Shown here piece by piece: positions 1-9,961 of a DNA stretch of 64,000 nt. A program made the translations under genes and the position numbers. Numbering within the stretch: the first letter of the stretch is position 1; each line of letters begins with the position of its first letter. The stretch is from Gamarada debralockiae (Eukaryota; Ascomycota; Leotiomycetes; Helotiales; Hyphodiscaceae), in NCBI GenBank assembly GCA_002803225.1, contig NXFV01000689.1:1-64000 (forward strand). The letters run 5' to 3'. The notes under the pieces are model-generated. The model was not told the origin of the DNA, did not search any database, and saw only the letters and a list, made by a program, of their open reading frames with translations.

Positions 1-154
1 CGATGCTATGTACCAGCGGGCACTCGCTGGGTACGAGAAGACGCTGGGTCCGGAGCACACGTCAACGCTCAACACGGTGAACAACCTGGACCGTCTTTAT
101 AAGAAGCAGGGGAAGCTGGCCGAGAAGGAGAAAGCGCGCGACTTGGAGTTCTGA
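1..154 (+). CDS. C-terminal end of a TPR-repeat protein (partial)
   Basis: An open frame enters from the left edge and stops at TGA 152-154. The 50 visible residues include the motif YQRALAGYEKTLGPEHTSTL, which matches the consensus of tandem 42-residue TPR_10/TPR_12 (kinesin-light-chain-like) repeats. A short charged tail ending in DLEF follows. In filamentous fungi such repeats most often form the C-terminal sensor of STAND/NLR-like proteins with NB-ARC or NACHT cores. Nothing upstream is visible, so the effector and nucleotide-binding domains are unknown. The final repeat departs from consensus (LDRLYKKQGKLAEKEKARD), as expected for a capping repeat. I am confident of the TPR assignment. 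The NLR assignment is inference. Confidence 0.8.
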   Translation, partial: DAMYQRALAGYEKTLGPEHTSTLNTVNNLDRLYKKQGKLAEKEKARDLEF

Positions 155-821
155 TATTAAATATGGTACTAATGAGTAATACTGAATAATTCTACCTCCT
201 GATCCCCGCTCACCACCATAATATTCTGTCAGGCGAAATCTATGCTCTCGTTGGTTGCTAGAGTGACGGTTTATTTACATATCTGTCGGGTTCTGGCGAC
301 CCCACGATTCTCCTTCTTTAGATATCAATACATACATAATTTTACCTCACAATATCGTCTGATTCGACAGTTCTAAGCCTGGCCTTGCTATAGGTCGACT
401 CGTAATCTTTTCCGCTATTGCTATCACGATTTCGGTTGCTTTTTTCAGACGATACTCTCCGTCAGATCAGCCTCATCACCATACCATCAAGGGTCAGCTA
501 TGCCATCAAGCTTTCGATCTGTTCGATAAATCACATCATTCACTATATTAGACACAATTACTTGCTTGTCCTTCATTCTTAGAGAACTAAAAGACTGGGA
601 GAAATGGTCGGACTGCCCTTCAAGGCTGCTCTAACTGGAACCAAAAGGTAGGGGAGAGATTCTTAGAAGAAGCAAGACAAATTTCATCGCTGCAACACTG
701 TGGAACTTCATCACTGCTACAGATAAGATTACTGAACATGAGAGTTGCGAAGAGGACTCAATTGGCAAACACTACATTGTCAGACTAATACTCTAGACCA
801 CCCACTCGACGATATTGTGAA
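155..821. other. Intergenic, nothing recognised
   Basis: AT-leaning sequence with no long open frame, no tRNA-like arms and no clear repeat. It separates the TPR gene from the decayed minus-strand gene. Confidence 0.5.
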
Positions 822-2531
822 TCAAGACAAGCAACATGCCTTCAGATCCAATAGCAAGCCACGAAGATATAAACCATCCTTGCCAGCCTTGCTGTGAATT
901 CTATTAATGAAATCTCGAAGGTGGGCTATGGAATCGGACTCTGTCAATAACCCATTTAACCACTCCTTCATGACTGCCCCGCCCCAGTATTGCGAAGCCT
1001 CCTCAACGTCCTGTCTCTTGACGAGGATTGGGGATAGATGAAAGGTTATATATCCTTCAGCGGCGCTCGTGGGGACACCGTAGTGCTCGATCCCCTCCAT
1101 ATTAATAGGCGGCGCTCAGAATATTTCTTTGTTGCTCCATCAGCTGCCTGGACTGCTTCCGTAGGCTCCTGAGTGAGTTCCGTTGCAAGTTTGCGCAGCT
1201 CATATCGATTGAGCAGTGCTGCCGTGCCCTTAATAGCAAAGTCTACAGCGTAATAACTGAGCGCAATCCTCTATTACTTTGCGTCCATTGGGGCGAACAT
1301 TGGGAAAGACAATACAGTAGAACCTCGATATAAGAATACGATCGGGACCCGAAAATCACAAGAATATAGTCAGGTATTCTTATATCAAGGTCCCATGACT
1401 TAGAAAATCAAGAAACGGGGCCAAAGAATCGATTCTTATTAGTCAGGTATTCTTATGTAGAGGATTCTTATATCGAGGTTCTGCTGTAGTAGGGTATGGA
1501 CAAGTGTGGTTGGAAGGTAATACAAATGTTTGGCGAGGAATGCCCTGTTGTCGAAAGAGATCGGGGTTGGTAATGAGCCAGTATTCAAAGGTCACAGCGG
1601 CCACCTGTAAACGTCAAGGGGCGCCGCTTTCGCCTCTCTGGCCCAGGGTTGACAGGCTCTTGTGCGAGGACGGAACTTTGGCAGTTGGGATTGGAAGGAG
1701 GAACTCTTTCGACAGATCGTCCTTCAACGTAAAACTTTCGGAAGTGACATGTAATCTGCTGCGGACTTCGGTTGACCTGTGTTAAAGCCGCCATTGCCGG
1801 GGAGGAAAAGCGATTCTTTAAGAAGGTCATGAAGATCTTGATGCGTTCTCTGTCCCGTTAAGTATTGCCTGACCCGTTTCCATAGCTCGTTTGCAAAAAC
1901 CTTCGTCTGACCGACAATACAACCAAGGGCCACCCTCCTCAATGGCTTTTTTGGCCGTTCTTCAATATCACAATTACCGAAATCACCATTTGTCTCGGTA
2001 CAGAGCCAATGGTTGAAAGATGGACAAAATCCTATCTTGATGATATTCAGTGGCACAAAGTGCATTCTAAACTCAAATGTCAAGAAGGCAACTGGGAAGT
2101 GGAAGAGAGATCGCGGCCATGACATGTGGCCAGAGAACCTGGAACTCGTAGTCGTCGGTAGCTGGCACATCGTCTGCTGAATGTACGTTGATCGTTGCCT
2201 GTCGATTTCGATGGAGGTCGTTTTCTGAAGTTTCTTGGGAGGAGAGTAGTTTTCGAAAAGCTTGCTCCATGACATGATGCCTTGAGGATTTTGTGATATC
2301 TTTGTTGAGAGTTCGCAGAGATATGATAGAGCTTGAAAGCTTCTTAGTCAGGGAGTCGATGGCGGGGATGAAGATTGACTGGACTTTCGGGGATGGACAA
2401 CTTAGGTGAGATACTTGCGCATACGTCAAAGAGATCTGGTGAAAAAGAACAAAATTGAATTGAAAAGAAGGCTCTAGTTGCCTAGAAGAGCCGTGAATGG
2501 AATCTTTGTACTTGTCATTCTGCAGAGACAT
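822..2531 (-). pseudogene. Degenerate or unresolved hypothetical gene interrupted by a MITE
   Basis: The minus strand carries a chain of protein-like segments in changing frames. One runs from an ATG near 2531 (MSLQNDKYKD) to about 2110. A second covers about 2110-1750 (includes WKRVRQYLTGQRTHQ). A third covers about 1600-1490 (FEYWLITNPDLFRQQGIP). After the MITE, a fourth covers about 1250-1110 (FAIKGTAALLNRYELRKL) and a last one ends at 822 (QYWGGAVMKEWLNGL). Joining them requires frame changes not all explained by good splice sites, and in-frame TAA TAG stand just upstream of the fourth segment. The MITE at 1315-1486 lies inside the chain and brings stops. I recognise no domain. It could instead be a badly resolved multi-exon gene; decay is the more likely reading. 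Confidence 0.45.
1315..1486. mobile_element. 172-bp MITE with Tc1/mariner-pogo-like terminal inverted repeats
   Basis: The left end begins CAGTAGAACCTCGATATAAG and the right end is its inverted copy with one mismatch (the fourth base T reads C on the right side). The inverted repeats are about 23 bp. The element is flanked on both sides by TA (1313-1314 and 1487-1488), the target duplication used by Tc1/mariner elements. Inside, AGTCAGGTATTCTTAT occurs twice as a direct repeat (from 1369 and from 1441). There is no coding capacity, so it is a non-autonomous element. The terminal sequence resembles pogo/Tigger-type ends (CAGTAGAACCTC...), which is established family knowledge. No second copy was seen in this window. 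Confidence 0.85.
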
Positions 2532-3115
2532 CTTGAAAGGATTGCTAGAATCTGCACATACGCTGCAAGCTCGCGGGGAGGTATAAAATTGAGTAGATTT
2601 GTGTTTGTCTAAAGGGCTGAGATCTTGCGACCCCATATATAGCAGAGTTCAAGGCTAGCAGCAGGGATGGGAGTGGATGGTGACTATTGAAAAGGAAAAT
2701 GTATGCGTTGCAGGTTTGTGATGGACAATGGAGAAGGAATTCAAAATAAAAACCAGGGTGTCCGCATGCCCCCATGAGAGGCGCAGCGGACAGGCCCGCG
2801 AACGGTGATTAGTTTGCTCTCGTCCCGATCCGCCATGGTAAGGCTCTCATCTTGTTGAACGATCCTTAAACCAAATGCATCAATCGACATTTCTTGATCA
2901 CTTGATAGGAAGACACATACTGACCAATGGACATAGGAGCCTTTATCTAATCATCGAGTTAAGCTTTTTGGGTACGTATGCCTCCCAGCCTAATCTATCC
3001 ACCTTCGTAACCAATCTCCTTTGGTCCCCACTCTGTGGAAGAAGAAATTCACATATCGTGAATCATAATCCACCGCGCTCACTCATCTCTGACCCAAGTC
3101 TGCCCCAGATCTAAA
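2532..3115. other. Intergenic, nothing recognised
   Basis: About 580 bp between the decayed gene and the 3' end of the phosphoinositide phosphatase gene. A short plus-strand frame at 2875-3114 has no protein-like character. I see no RNA gene or repeat. Confidence 0.5.
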
Positions 3116-6100
3116 TTAGGAAGGCTTCAAAGCCTCCCACCCATTCAGCTCATCCGTATCATCACCGAGTAAATCCCTTGGCCTTGGTGGGAGTGATGGT
3201 CTAGGTCCTTCATCTTCTGGAACGGTTTTCCTCCCCACCCTTCTAGGTTGAGGTGGGGGAGGCGGAGTGTTCACTCTCTCCTCGACTTCTCTCTTGCCAT
3301 AAGTGGCTCCAACGGCTGGGGAGCCAACGCCAGCTCTGCTTGGAGGTGGCGCGAACCCAGTGTAATCAACTGAAGTCTGTCGCGGGTTTTGAGGGGATTG
3401 CTGCGGTACTTGCGAGGCCAGAGAGATCGTAGCTAGGGTAGGCGTGGAAGTAGAGGATGGAGATGAGATGAGATGGATAGGTTTTCGTGCTACTGGTGGA
3501 GCCGCTTTCTTAGATGTCGAGCTGCTCGTAGAGGTTGAGAGGCGACGATCTGCAGGTTTTGGAGGAGGAATGGGCTTGCTGGTGGAGGCTGGAACATCAT
3601 TCAAGGACGTTTTGGAAAGGTTTTTGTCCAGTGAAGTCACGGATGAGGACGGATTGAAAGGAGGCGGAAGTTTGCGAGGGCCATTTGTAGCCGAAGAAGT
3701 TGACGGACGTGCATTCGCTTGAGAGGGGCCTCGTGGAGCTGGCATTCGAGGCACCGTCACCCAGTCCGGCTCGTCAGATATAGCATATGGATTAGACGGA
3801 CGATTCGGGTTCGGTACAGCACCATTCTGAGGCGGCTTTAGATTAGATCGTGCAGGCTGGCCGTTGTCTAGCCACCACTTCCTCCGGTCTGAGCTTGCAG
3901 GTGGGAGTCCAGGTTCGATTGAATCATAGCCGATAAGATCTTCATCATCTGTGTCATCCATTTTGGTGTTGGCTGTTGTCGTTCCAACTTCCGACCGCCG
4001 TTTTTCATAGATTTCCCGACTCAGAACTTCACGAACAGCTTCATCCACGATGCTAACCGTGCACTGGAATGTTGCAAAGACCGGTCGATGATCGGAGAAT
4101 TTGAGAGGAGCTGTATTGTAGTTAATTTGTCGGAGGTTAGTGCCTTTACGAAGGATGCGATCTGTCCAAGCTGGTATTCGAGCTTTCTCACTGGAACTGG
4201 TCAGTAGTGAGCTAATAGAGTTCCTTCGTAGACTCACGAAGTGTCGTATGTATCTTCCCCAATATCATATTTGTAGGTGGGGTTGAAAGTGATTCTTGAC
4301 TCGGAATAGTATGGGAAAGTGAGACCAGCAACCATTTGAAGGTTCAACTTGGTGAAGTCAGCAAGCCGTCGGATCGTATCAGCGGACATGCTACCATACC
4401 TGATCGTTTTCATACAGGGTCTCCAAGTCGCCAACTTTGATAAGTTGTCTAACTTTCTCCGAGCTAAGCCCAATACGATAGTTGAAGTCACCCATCCATA
4501 TAACGCTGTCTACGCAAGCTATCAGTTTCACTCCCAAAGAGTCTCACGTTCCACTAACCGTGATCATCAATTCTTCTGTTTCTTTGAAATCTCAGCCCAT
4601 GATGGATGGTGTTGTAGTCCCTATTTCGTTCCTCGTAGTTTGCGAATCCAGCAGCCAGATGCGCTGTCACGAAGCAGATCTGTGTATTGGCGTAATCCAT
4701 TCGGATGGCCACAGCGCCCTTGTTTCCTGCCATTCCAGACATTCCGGTTTTCTTTACGCCGCCTTCGACGTTCTTGATTCGTCGAAGACTAGAAGACTTG
4801 ACGAAAATGCAAAGAGCTGCACCAACAAGTTGTCCACTGCGAAGAAGAACATAGTGCTCACTGCCAGCTGCACGGGCCTGCTTATTCAATGTCTTCCGGA
4901 CAGCTTTCTCCCAGGCCTGCTTCCGTGTAGGATCACTATTCATTATCTGTTGCGGGCTAAGTTCGACGATTTCTTGGAATCCCACAGCAACGATCTCTGG
5001 CTGCCGTTGTGGTGCCTCGAGTTCGGGGGTAAGCCAAGCTGATAAGTCTTGGTCGATGCCAGACGTACGGCCGTTCAAATTGAAAGTTCCACAATATCTG
5101 CAGGTATGTGTTAGTGGCAAATATGAAAAAGGGGGCGGGGACTGTACATATTTATAGTCTTTGAAGACTGGAATTCTGAGCTGCGCTTGTTGAGCTCAGC
5201 AGTAACATAGTCGTTCATGGGATCGAAAAGGTGGACTGGTACTTGACCAACCATTCGGCCAAGAAGTACATCAATGGTGTTCTGGCGGCCTTTGTCTGCA
5301 AAGTTGTTGATATATAGACGAGTGGCACTTTTTCTTGCATCTGCAATTGCTCCTGCTAATGACATCTTGCCATGTCTTGTGAAAGAGGACTTCAGAGCTC
5401 CCGTCCCTGCATAGATCCGTGATAGAGCATCCCCGTTGTCTGCCCACAAGCTTGAGTGCCGCATCCAGAAGTCAGATGCGGCTCGTTCACCACGGTGACC
5501 AAGAAACGCTTCAATGGCCATCTGCGAGATGATTGTCTGAATCAAATTGGTCCTGTCTAAACAATCAAGGCAATTTGTTCGAAAGACGCCTTCTTGCTGC
5601 AAAACAACAACTGTGCGTCGATGTGGCTTCTCATTGCTTTCTTCGGTCTGATCTTCTATTTCTTCTGACAAATAGTATGCAAATCCTTCAGCAGAATTTT
5701 CAATGAGCCTCCGAATCAGACTAGCTGCCTCGTAGCCATTTGGCCCTTTGGTCTCAGCATGAAAGTCAAACTCTGTCTCTCTTAGAAACTGCTGATCACG
5801 AGAAGTTTCATGCTCTGGATTATTGAGTGCAGAGTGTCTGATGCCATATCGATATAGATTCGTCAACTCGGCCTCACCAGGTTTGGTTTCACTCAGCAGA
5901 TTGACCACATGAACAGCGCCATAGTTTTGCTCTAATTCCCCAAAGTGCTTGTCAAAAGCTGGTTGGGTTCCTTCAGCTGACCGAGTGATGGTGATCTTTT
6001 GCTGGCCTGGAAGGAGACCTGCCGCTTGCTCCCAGAAAACAGGAACAGAGCCTCGGATCTGCACATACGAGAAGCATATTCCCGCCGGCTTCTCTGTTGA

Positions 6101-7108
6101 CGATGGCTCCACTGCTGATTGCCCAACCGGACTCCAGTATATTGTCTCTGACTCGACAAAGTTTGCGACGTTCCCATCATCATCAATGCCTCTGCTATTG
6201 AATCTTGTTCCAGCTCTCCGACAGGACAATCGTGATATAAGCGTCAGGGAGGATGGCAGACGTGTTTGTGATGTTCGGAGAGGTGCAGAAGAGGAAGGGA
6301 TCGTGATCGTGAGGACGAAGCCGCGGATTGCAGATGTAAGAATCCGAGAATTATCCAACGCTTCCCTCTCATGTGCCACAAGTCGAGATCGAAATCGGAC
6401 CAAAGGGCTGATCATATATGAATTCCATAAAAACGATTCGTCGAGGTTGTCTATATCGAAGGTAGATGCTTCTGTAGACCTGCAATGGATTAGACGACAG
6501 GAAATCTGCGGAGGGCTGCATGCTTACCGGTCCTGCAGTCTGTTTGTGAGATCAAAGTCTGTACTGTAGTAAAAGCTGCCATTGCCCAGTAGTTTCTGCA
6601 ATTCAAGGCATGGATGCTCAAGTATTGGTTCTCTATGACCAACATTTTGGCCATAACTGTCTTGTCCTTCGAGGGAATATGGGTCTATATTGTCGCTGAA
6701 CGTATTATCGTAATTGGAGCTGTTTAAGCAGTAGAATTCCACTCCATAAATCTTCTCGACGGTCTCTCCCGGCCGAACTGTAGCTACCTTAGAAGCGCCC
6801 GTCACCAGGCACAGAAAGACATCGTTTGCAATTGTGATCAATCCGAGCGTTCCATGAACCGGCAAAGGGCTTAAAGTTCGATAATCGCTGAGGTCAACTG
6901 AGGACACATCGGCGAATTCGACCATGCACTTCGGTGTAGATGCTCCATCAACAGACGTTCTCGTTTGTACAGAGTGTATTGAGGTAAATGATCCATTGGT
7001 TATAGACTCGTTCGTGGAGGGACTATGGCGAAAGATGAGCGCGTGCGAAGCAGCTAACAGGCATATTGATCGATGAGGGTATTCACGGAGGAGAACCCGG
7101 ATGGACAT
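3116..7108 (-). CDS. Synaptojanin-like polyphosphoinositide phosphatase (Sac1 + 5-phosphatase)
   Basis: Proposed CDS complement(join(3116..4190,4238..4347,4400..4509,4559..5097,5148..6479,6528..7108)), 1248 aa; all five introns have GT-AG ends and keep frame. Residues 1 to about 600 form a Sac1 phosphatase domain with the catalytic CX5R motif RTNCLDCLDRTN near residue 494. Residues about 638-960 form an inositol-polyphosphate 5-phosphatase domain: TFNLNGR, VGFQEI, MAGNKGAV, IWMGDFNYR, PAWTDRIL and SDHRPVF are all visible. The tail of about 290 residues is rich in Pro/Ser/Thr with polyproline runs and probably disordered. This is the architecture of yeast Inp51/52/53, which dephosphorylate PI(4,5)P2 and other phosphoinositides in endocytosis and Golgi traffic. 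No transmembrane segment is seen, unlike Sac1 itself. Which yeast paralogue it matches cannot be decided here. Confidence 0.95.
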
Positions 7109-8250
7109 GTTTGTGCGGGGAAGTGGGCGTCAGATTCAATACAGAGACTTCGTGGCATCTTGGTATCTGTCGTTGTTGTGGCACTCGATCATTGTTTCAC
7201 GCAAAAAATATTGGTGGCCTTGTTTCGAAGAGTTCGTCATCTTGAGGCTGATAGAATTAAGCGTAAGGCTGGCGATCTTTTTGGTGGGCCTCAAGAGGAG
7301 TCACGTGTGAAGGGGAGGAGAGAAAGTTTGGGGGGTTTTCACGTGGCACACGGAGTACAATTAGAAGATTTTGGGATAGATTCGGATTATTTTACTACGA
7401 CTTACGCATTCCTCGGTTGAAGTAGCAGTCAGTTCAAGTGTAAGTCCTAAAGTTCCCCTTACACAGCCTCAACGAATATTCAGTTAGCCTTTCAAAAGTT
7501 CAGCCTGCTCCAAAATCCCCATTCTCTTCTCAACCAGCCCTCAAAAAGCAGCAAGACATCGCGGACAAAAGTGTCTGTCCGATATTGAACTGGAAGTTTC
7601 CAGAACGTGAAGTGGCTTGTTGACAGAATTATCTGATCAAGTAAAATGTTGTGATTCGACCATCTACTTGTACTGCCCTTATCAACCATAACTGATTCGC
7701 CGATGGGGGTGATGTTCACACTTTGAGACAGAACGAGTTCCTTGTGGAGGACGAAAAGAACCGTAAGCCTCGGGACACGTGAATGTTTCCATGTGGCCAC
7801 CTGCCACGACTTCGGATGATGTATCATTAGTTAAAGGGGGAGTAAAGAACCATTGTCAACGAAAAGTCACAGTTTTCTCTTCATTTTATTATTCTGAATT
7901 CTAAGTGAGGAAGGAAAAAAAACAAATTTTCTTATATATCGATAGAGCATCGCTGTTCACACCGCTCACCCCTTTGAGGTTACACAGCACTCGTACTAAG
8001 CTGCAAACCTCCGAACTCTTATCGGTAAAGCAAAAATTGTATGACGAGATATGGCAACAAAAGTTACACTTTTTTTGCAGCACCATTCTTCTAGAGCTTC
8101 GAAGGATTGGAAATCAATGGTATGGCAACTGTGGCAGGCAAGGGAGTTTTAGAAAATGCCGTGTCTTCCGAATGGCAGAAGGGTCGGTCTACTTTGGCTG
8201 TGGCTGATTCGGCCCGCTCTGGACGCAAAGGAGCCGTTTTGGAGACAATT
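7109..8250. other. Intergenic, no supported gene
   Basis: The first few hundred bases are the likely promoter of the phosphatase gene. A 111-residue minus-strand frame (7492-7827) and several short plus-strand frames exist, but none shows a domain, a signal peptide or plausible splicing. I see no RNA gene. Confidence 0.4.
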
Positions 8251-8689
8251 TCATGGCTTTTGAGCTTGCCAATAGTAAAGGGTTATTGATCGGCCGTATT
8301 GATGTGACGTATGGAAATGCATAACGCGATTTATGCTATAGAGGCATCTTTGAGTTTGAAAGATACTTGGATCAAATTCACATTCGCAGTGCTTGGATGT
8401 AAAGGAAGGATTCAAATCGAGACCAACATCGATATCAGATTCCACCTCAGTCATTCTCGTAAATAATGCCAACTCAACCAGAGCGTTGAGAGGAAAATCG
8501 ATTGCGCTTGGAGTTTGCAGATTTGAGGATACTCAGTATATGTTGAAGTTCATCCTTTACTTACTGATCGATCGCATCGGTCATCGGGGAAGAGAATGAG
8601 AATGCACCATGACGATGAAGCACAAGATTACCAATTATTGGCAACAGAAGAATGAAGAGCTGTATTGTGATCATTCTGTCGAATTCCAT
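8251..8689 (-). CDS. Candidate small secreted protein, 109 aa (weak)
   Basis: Tentative CDS complement(join(8251..8455,8565..8689)). The first exon starts MEFDRMITIQLF and contains a hydrophobic stretch (LFILLLPIIGNLVL) that could be a signal peptide. It ends at a strong GTAAGT donor (8559-8564 on the complement). Splicing to an AG at 8456-8457 continues in frame through MTEVESDIDVGLDLNPS to WYWQAQ-like residues before a stop. The mature part would have three cysteines. Evidence for: the strong donor and frame continuity. Evidence against: a weak acceptor, no family match and an AT-rich setting. Two start codons (8689 and 8674) are possible. It may be a chance model. Confidence 0.25.
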
Positions 8690-9961
8690 ATCACTATGGT
8701 ATATCCATCTGAAGGTGGTCGAAACTCCGTGGTCTTTTTCCGTGCTGAAACCCTGTCTCGTCGGCGTTGGTTTATGGCGTTCAACCGGCCTATGACACGG
8801 ATAGTTTGGACTCATGTCTACACACAAACGCTCTGTACCGCTGCGGGCACTGATGGAGTGATGGATCGAGTCTTTTGAATCTATTGACTCTTTAACCATC
8901 GCTGCCGAGCATAGAAGAATTGTGACTCGTTGGATATCTTTTCACTGCTTTGTAGCCTCTGCTTGACATAAGCCACAATTTGGGCTTTGACAGGAACATT
9001 CCCCGGCAAGACATATCGCTACTAAGCCTAAAAAAGTAACAAGCATCTAATAGACCGTTCTAGACGCAGATTTCGACCGGGGCCTGGGCTGCTAGCACTG
9101 CACGCTGCCGTGCAATCTTGCTGCACTTTAGCCCACACTTTCACCTCCACGTCCCTTCTCCTCCTCTATCCAATCAGAGAGCTCCTTTCCTTTTCTTTTG
9201 GCGTCCCGGGAATCTTCGGTCCGTTGATCACGCATCGTTTGAAGTAAAGTTGACGTTGATCACTGAAGAGACCTGCAAGGATCTAGAGCAGCCAGGGCGA
9301 CAGAGACAGGAAGGGGCAGCGAGCCAAAAACCATACGCCATTTCTGCGTAGCAGCCGCAGCTGTAACCTCTGTCAGATCACTACTGACTTTTCACCTCCC
9401 TCTACCAGTACAAGTCTAGATTCTCCCAAGTACCCTCACCCATAGGTTACCAAAGCTCCTATGGATTCGGCCATTGTGCCATGCACGCCCTGCCCTCCTT
9501 TCTGCTGATGGCCTTCGGATTGTGGAAATAACCCGCGCCTCCCAATAACCCCAATCCAGCCTACCACTCTTTTCCTCCTTCCAAGGATACGTTACTCTCA
9601 AGATCTCAAAATCACGGGGGGACTTGCTGGCTACTACTGTACTCCGAACCCCCGTTCACGCGGCTCAAAACCTGCCATACAACAATAATTTCCACTCTGA
9701 TTCGAGATCTATCTGGCGCTTCTCCACAGTACCAAGCCTCGAACCTCACTACTGCTTGGCGCCTTTGGGTGTATGATAGACGGCCTTTACTCGGACATCA
9801 AACACAGACCCCGCCGAACCTTCACTACAACCTCCATACCTCACATCCATGCCGTCGTCATTCAATTATACCTGATTCCCGTCAATCTGGTTCATGCTTG
9901 TTGGAGGCCCTGACCTTCAACTCTATATATCTCTGCGATTAAAACCATTCGGTATTGTGGA
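8690..9961 (+). promoter_or_regulatory. Upstream region and long pyrimidine-rich leader of the histidine kinase gene
   Basis: About 1.27 kb without a supported gene. From about 9119 onward the plus strand is rich in C/T tracts (for example around 9150-9190, 9385-9445 and 9540-9590). This is typical of promoters and long 5' leaders of fungal regulatory genes. No specific operator could be named. Confidence 0.4.

Noticed and set aside
2875..3114. 79-codon plus-strand frame before the phosphatase gene
   Set aside because: No protein-like composition and convergent overlap with the 3' region of a real gene.
7492..7827. 111-residue minus-strand open frame upstream of the synaptojanin-like gene
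   Set aside because: Some protein-like stretches (VLFVLHKELVLSQSV), but no domain, no clear splice context and an AT-rich setting.
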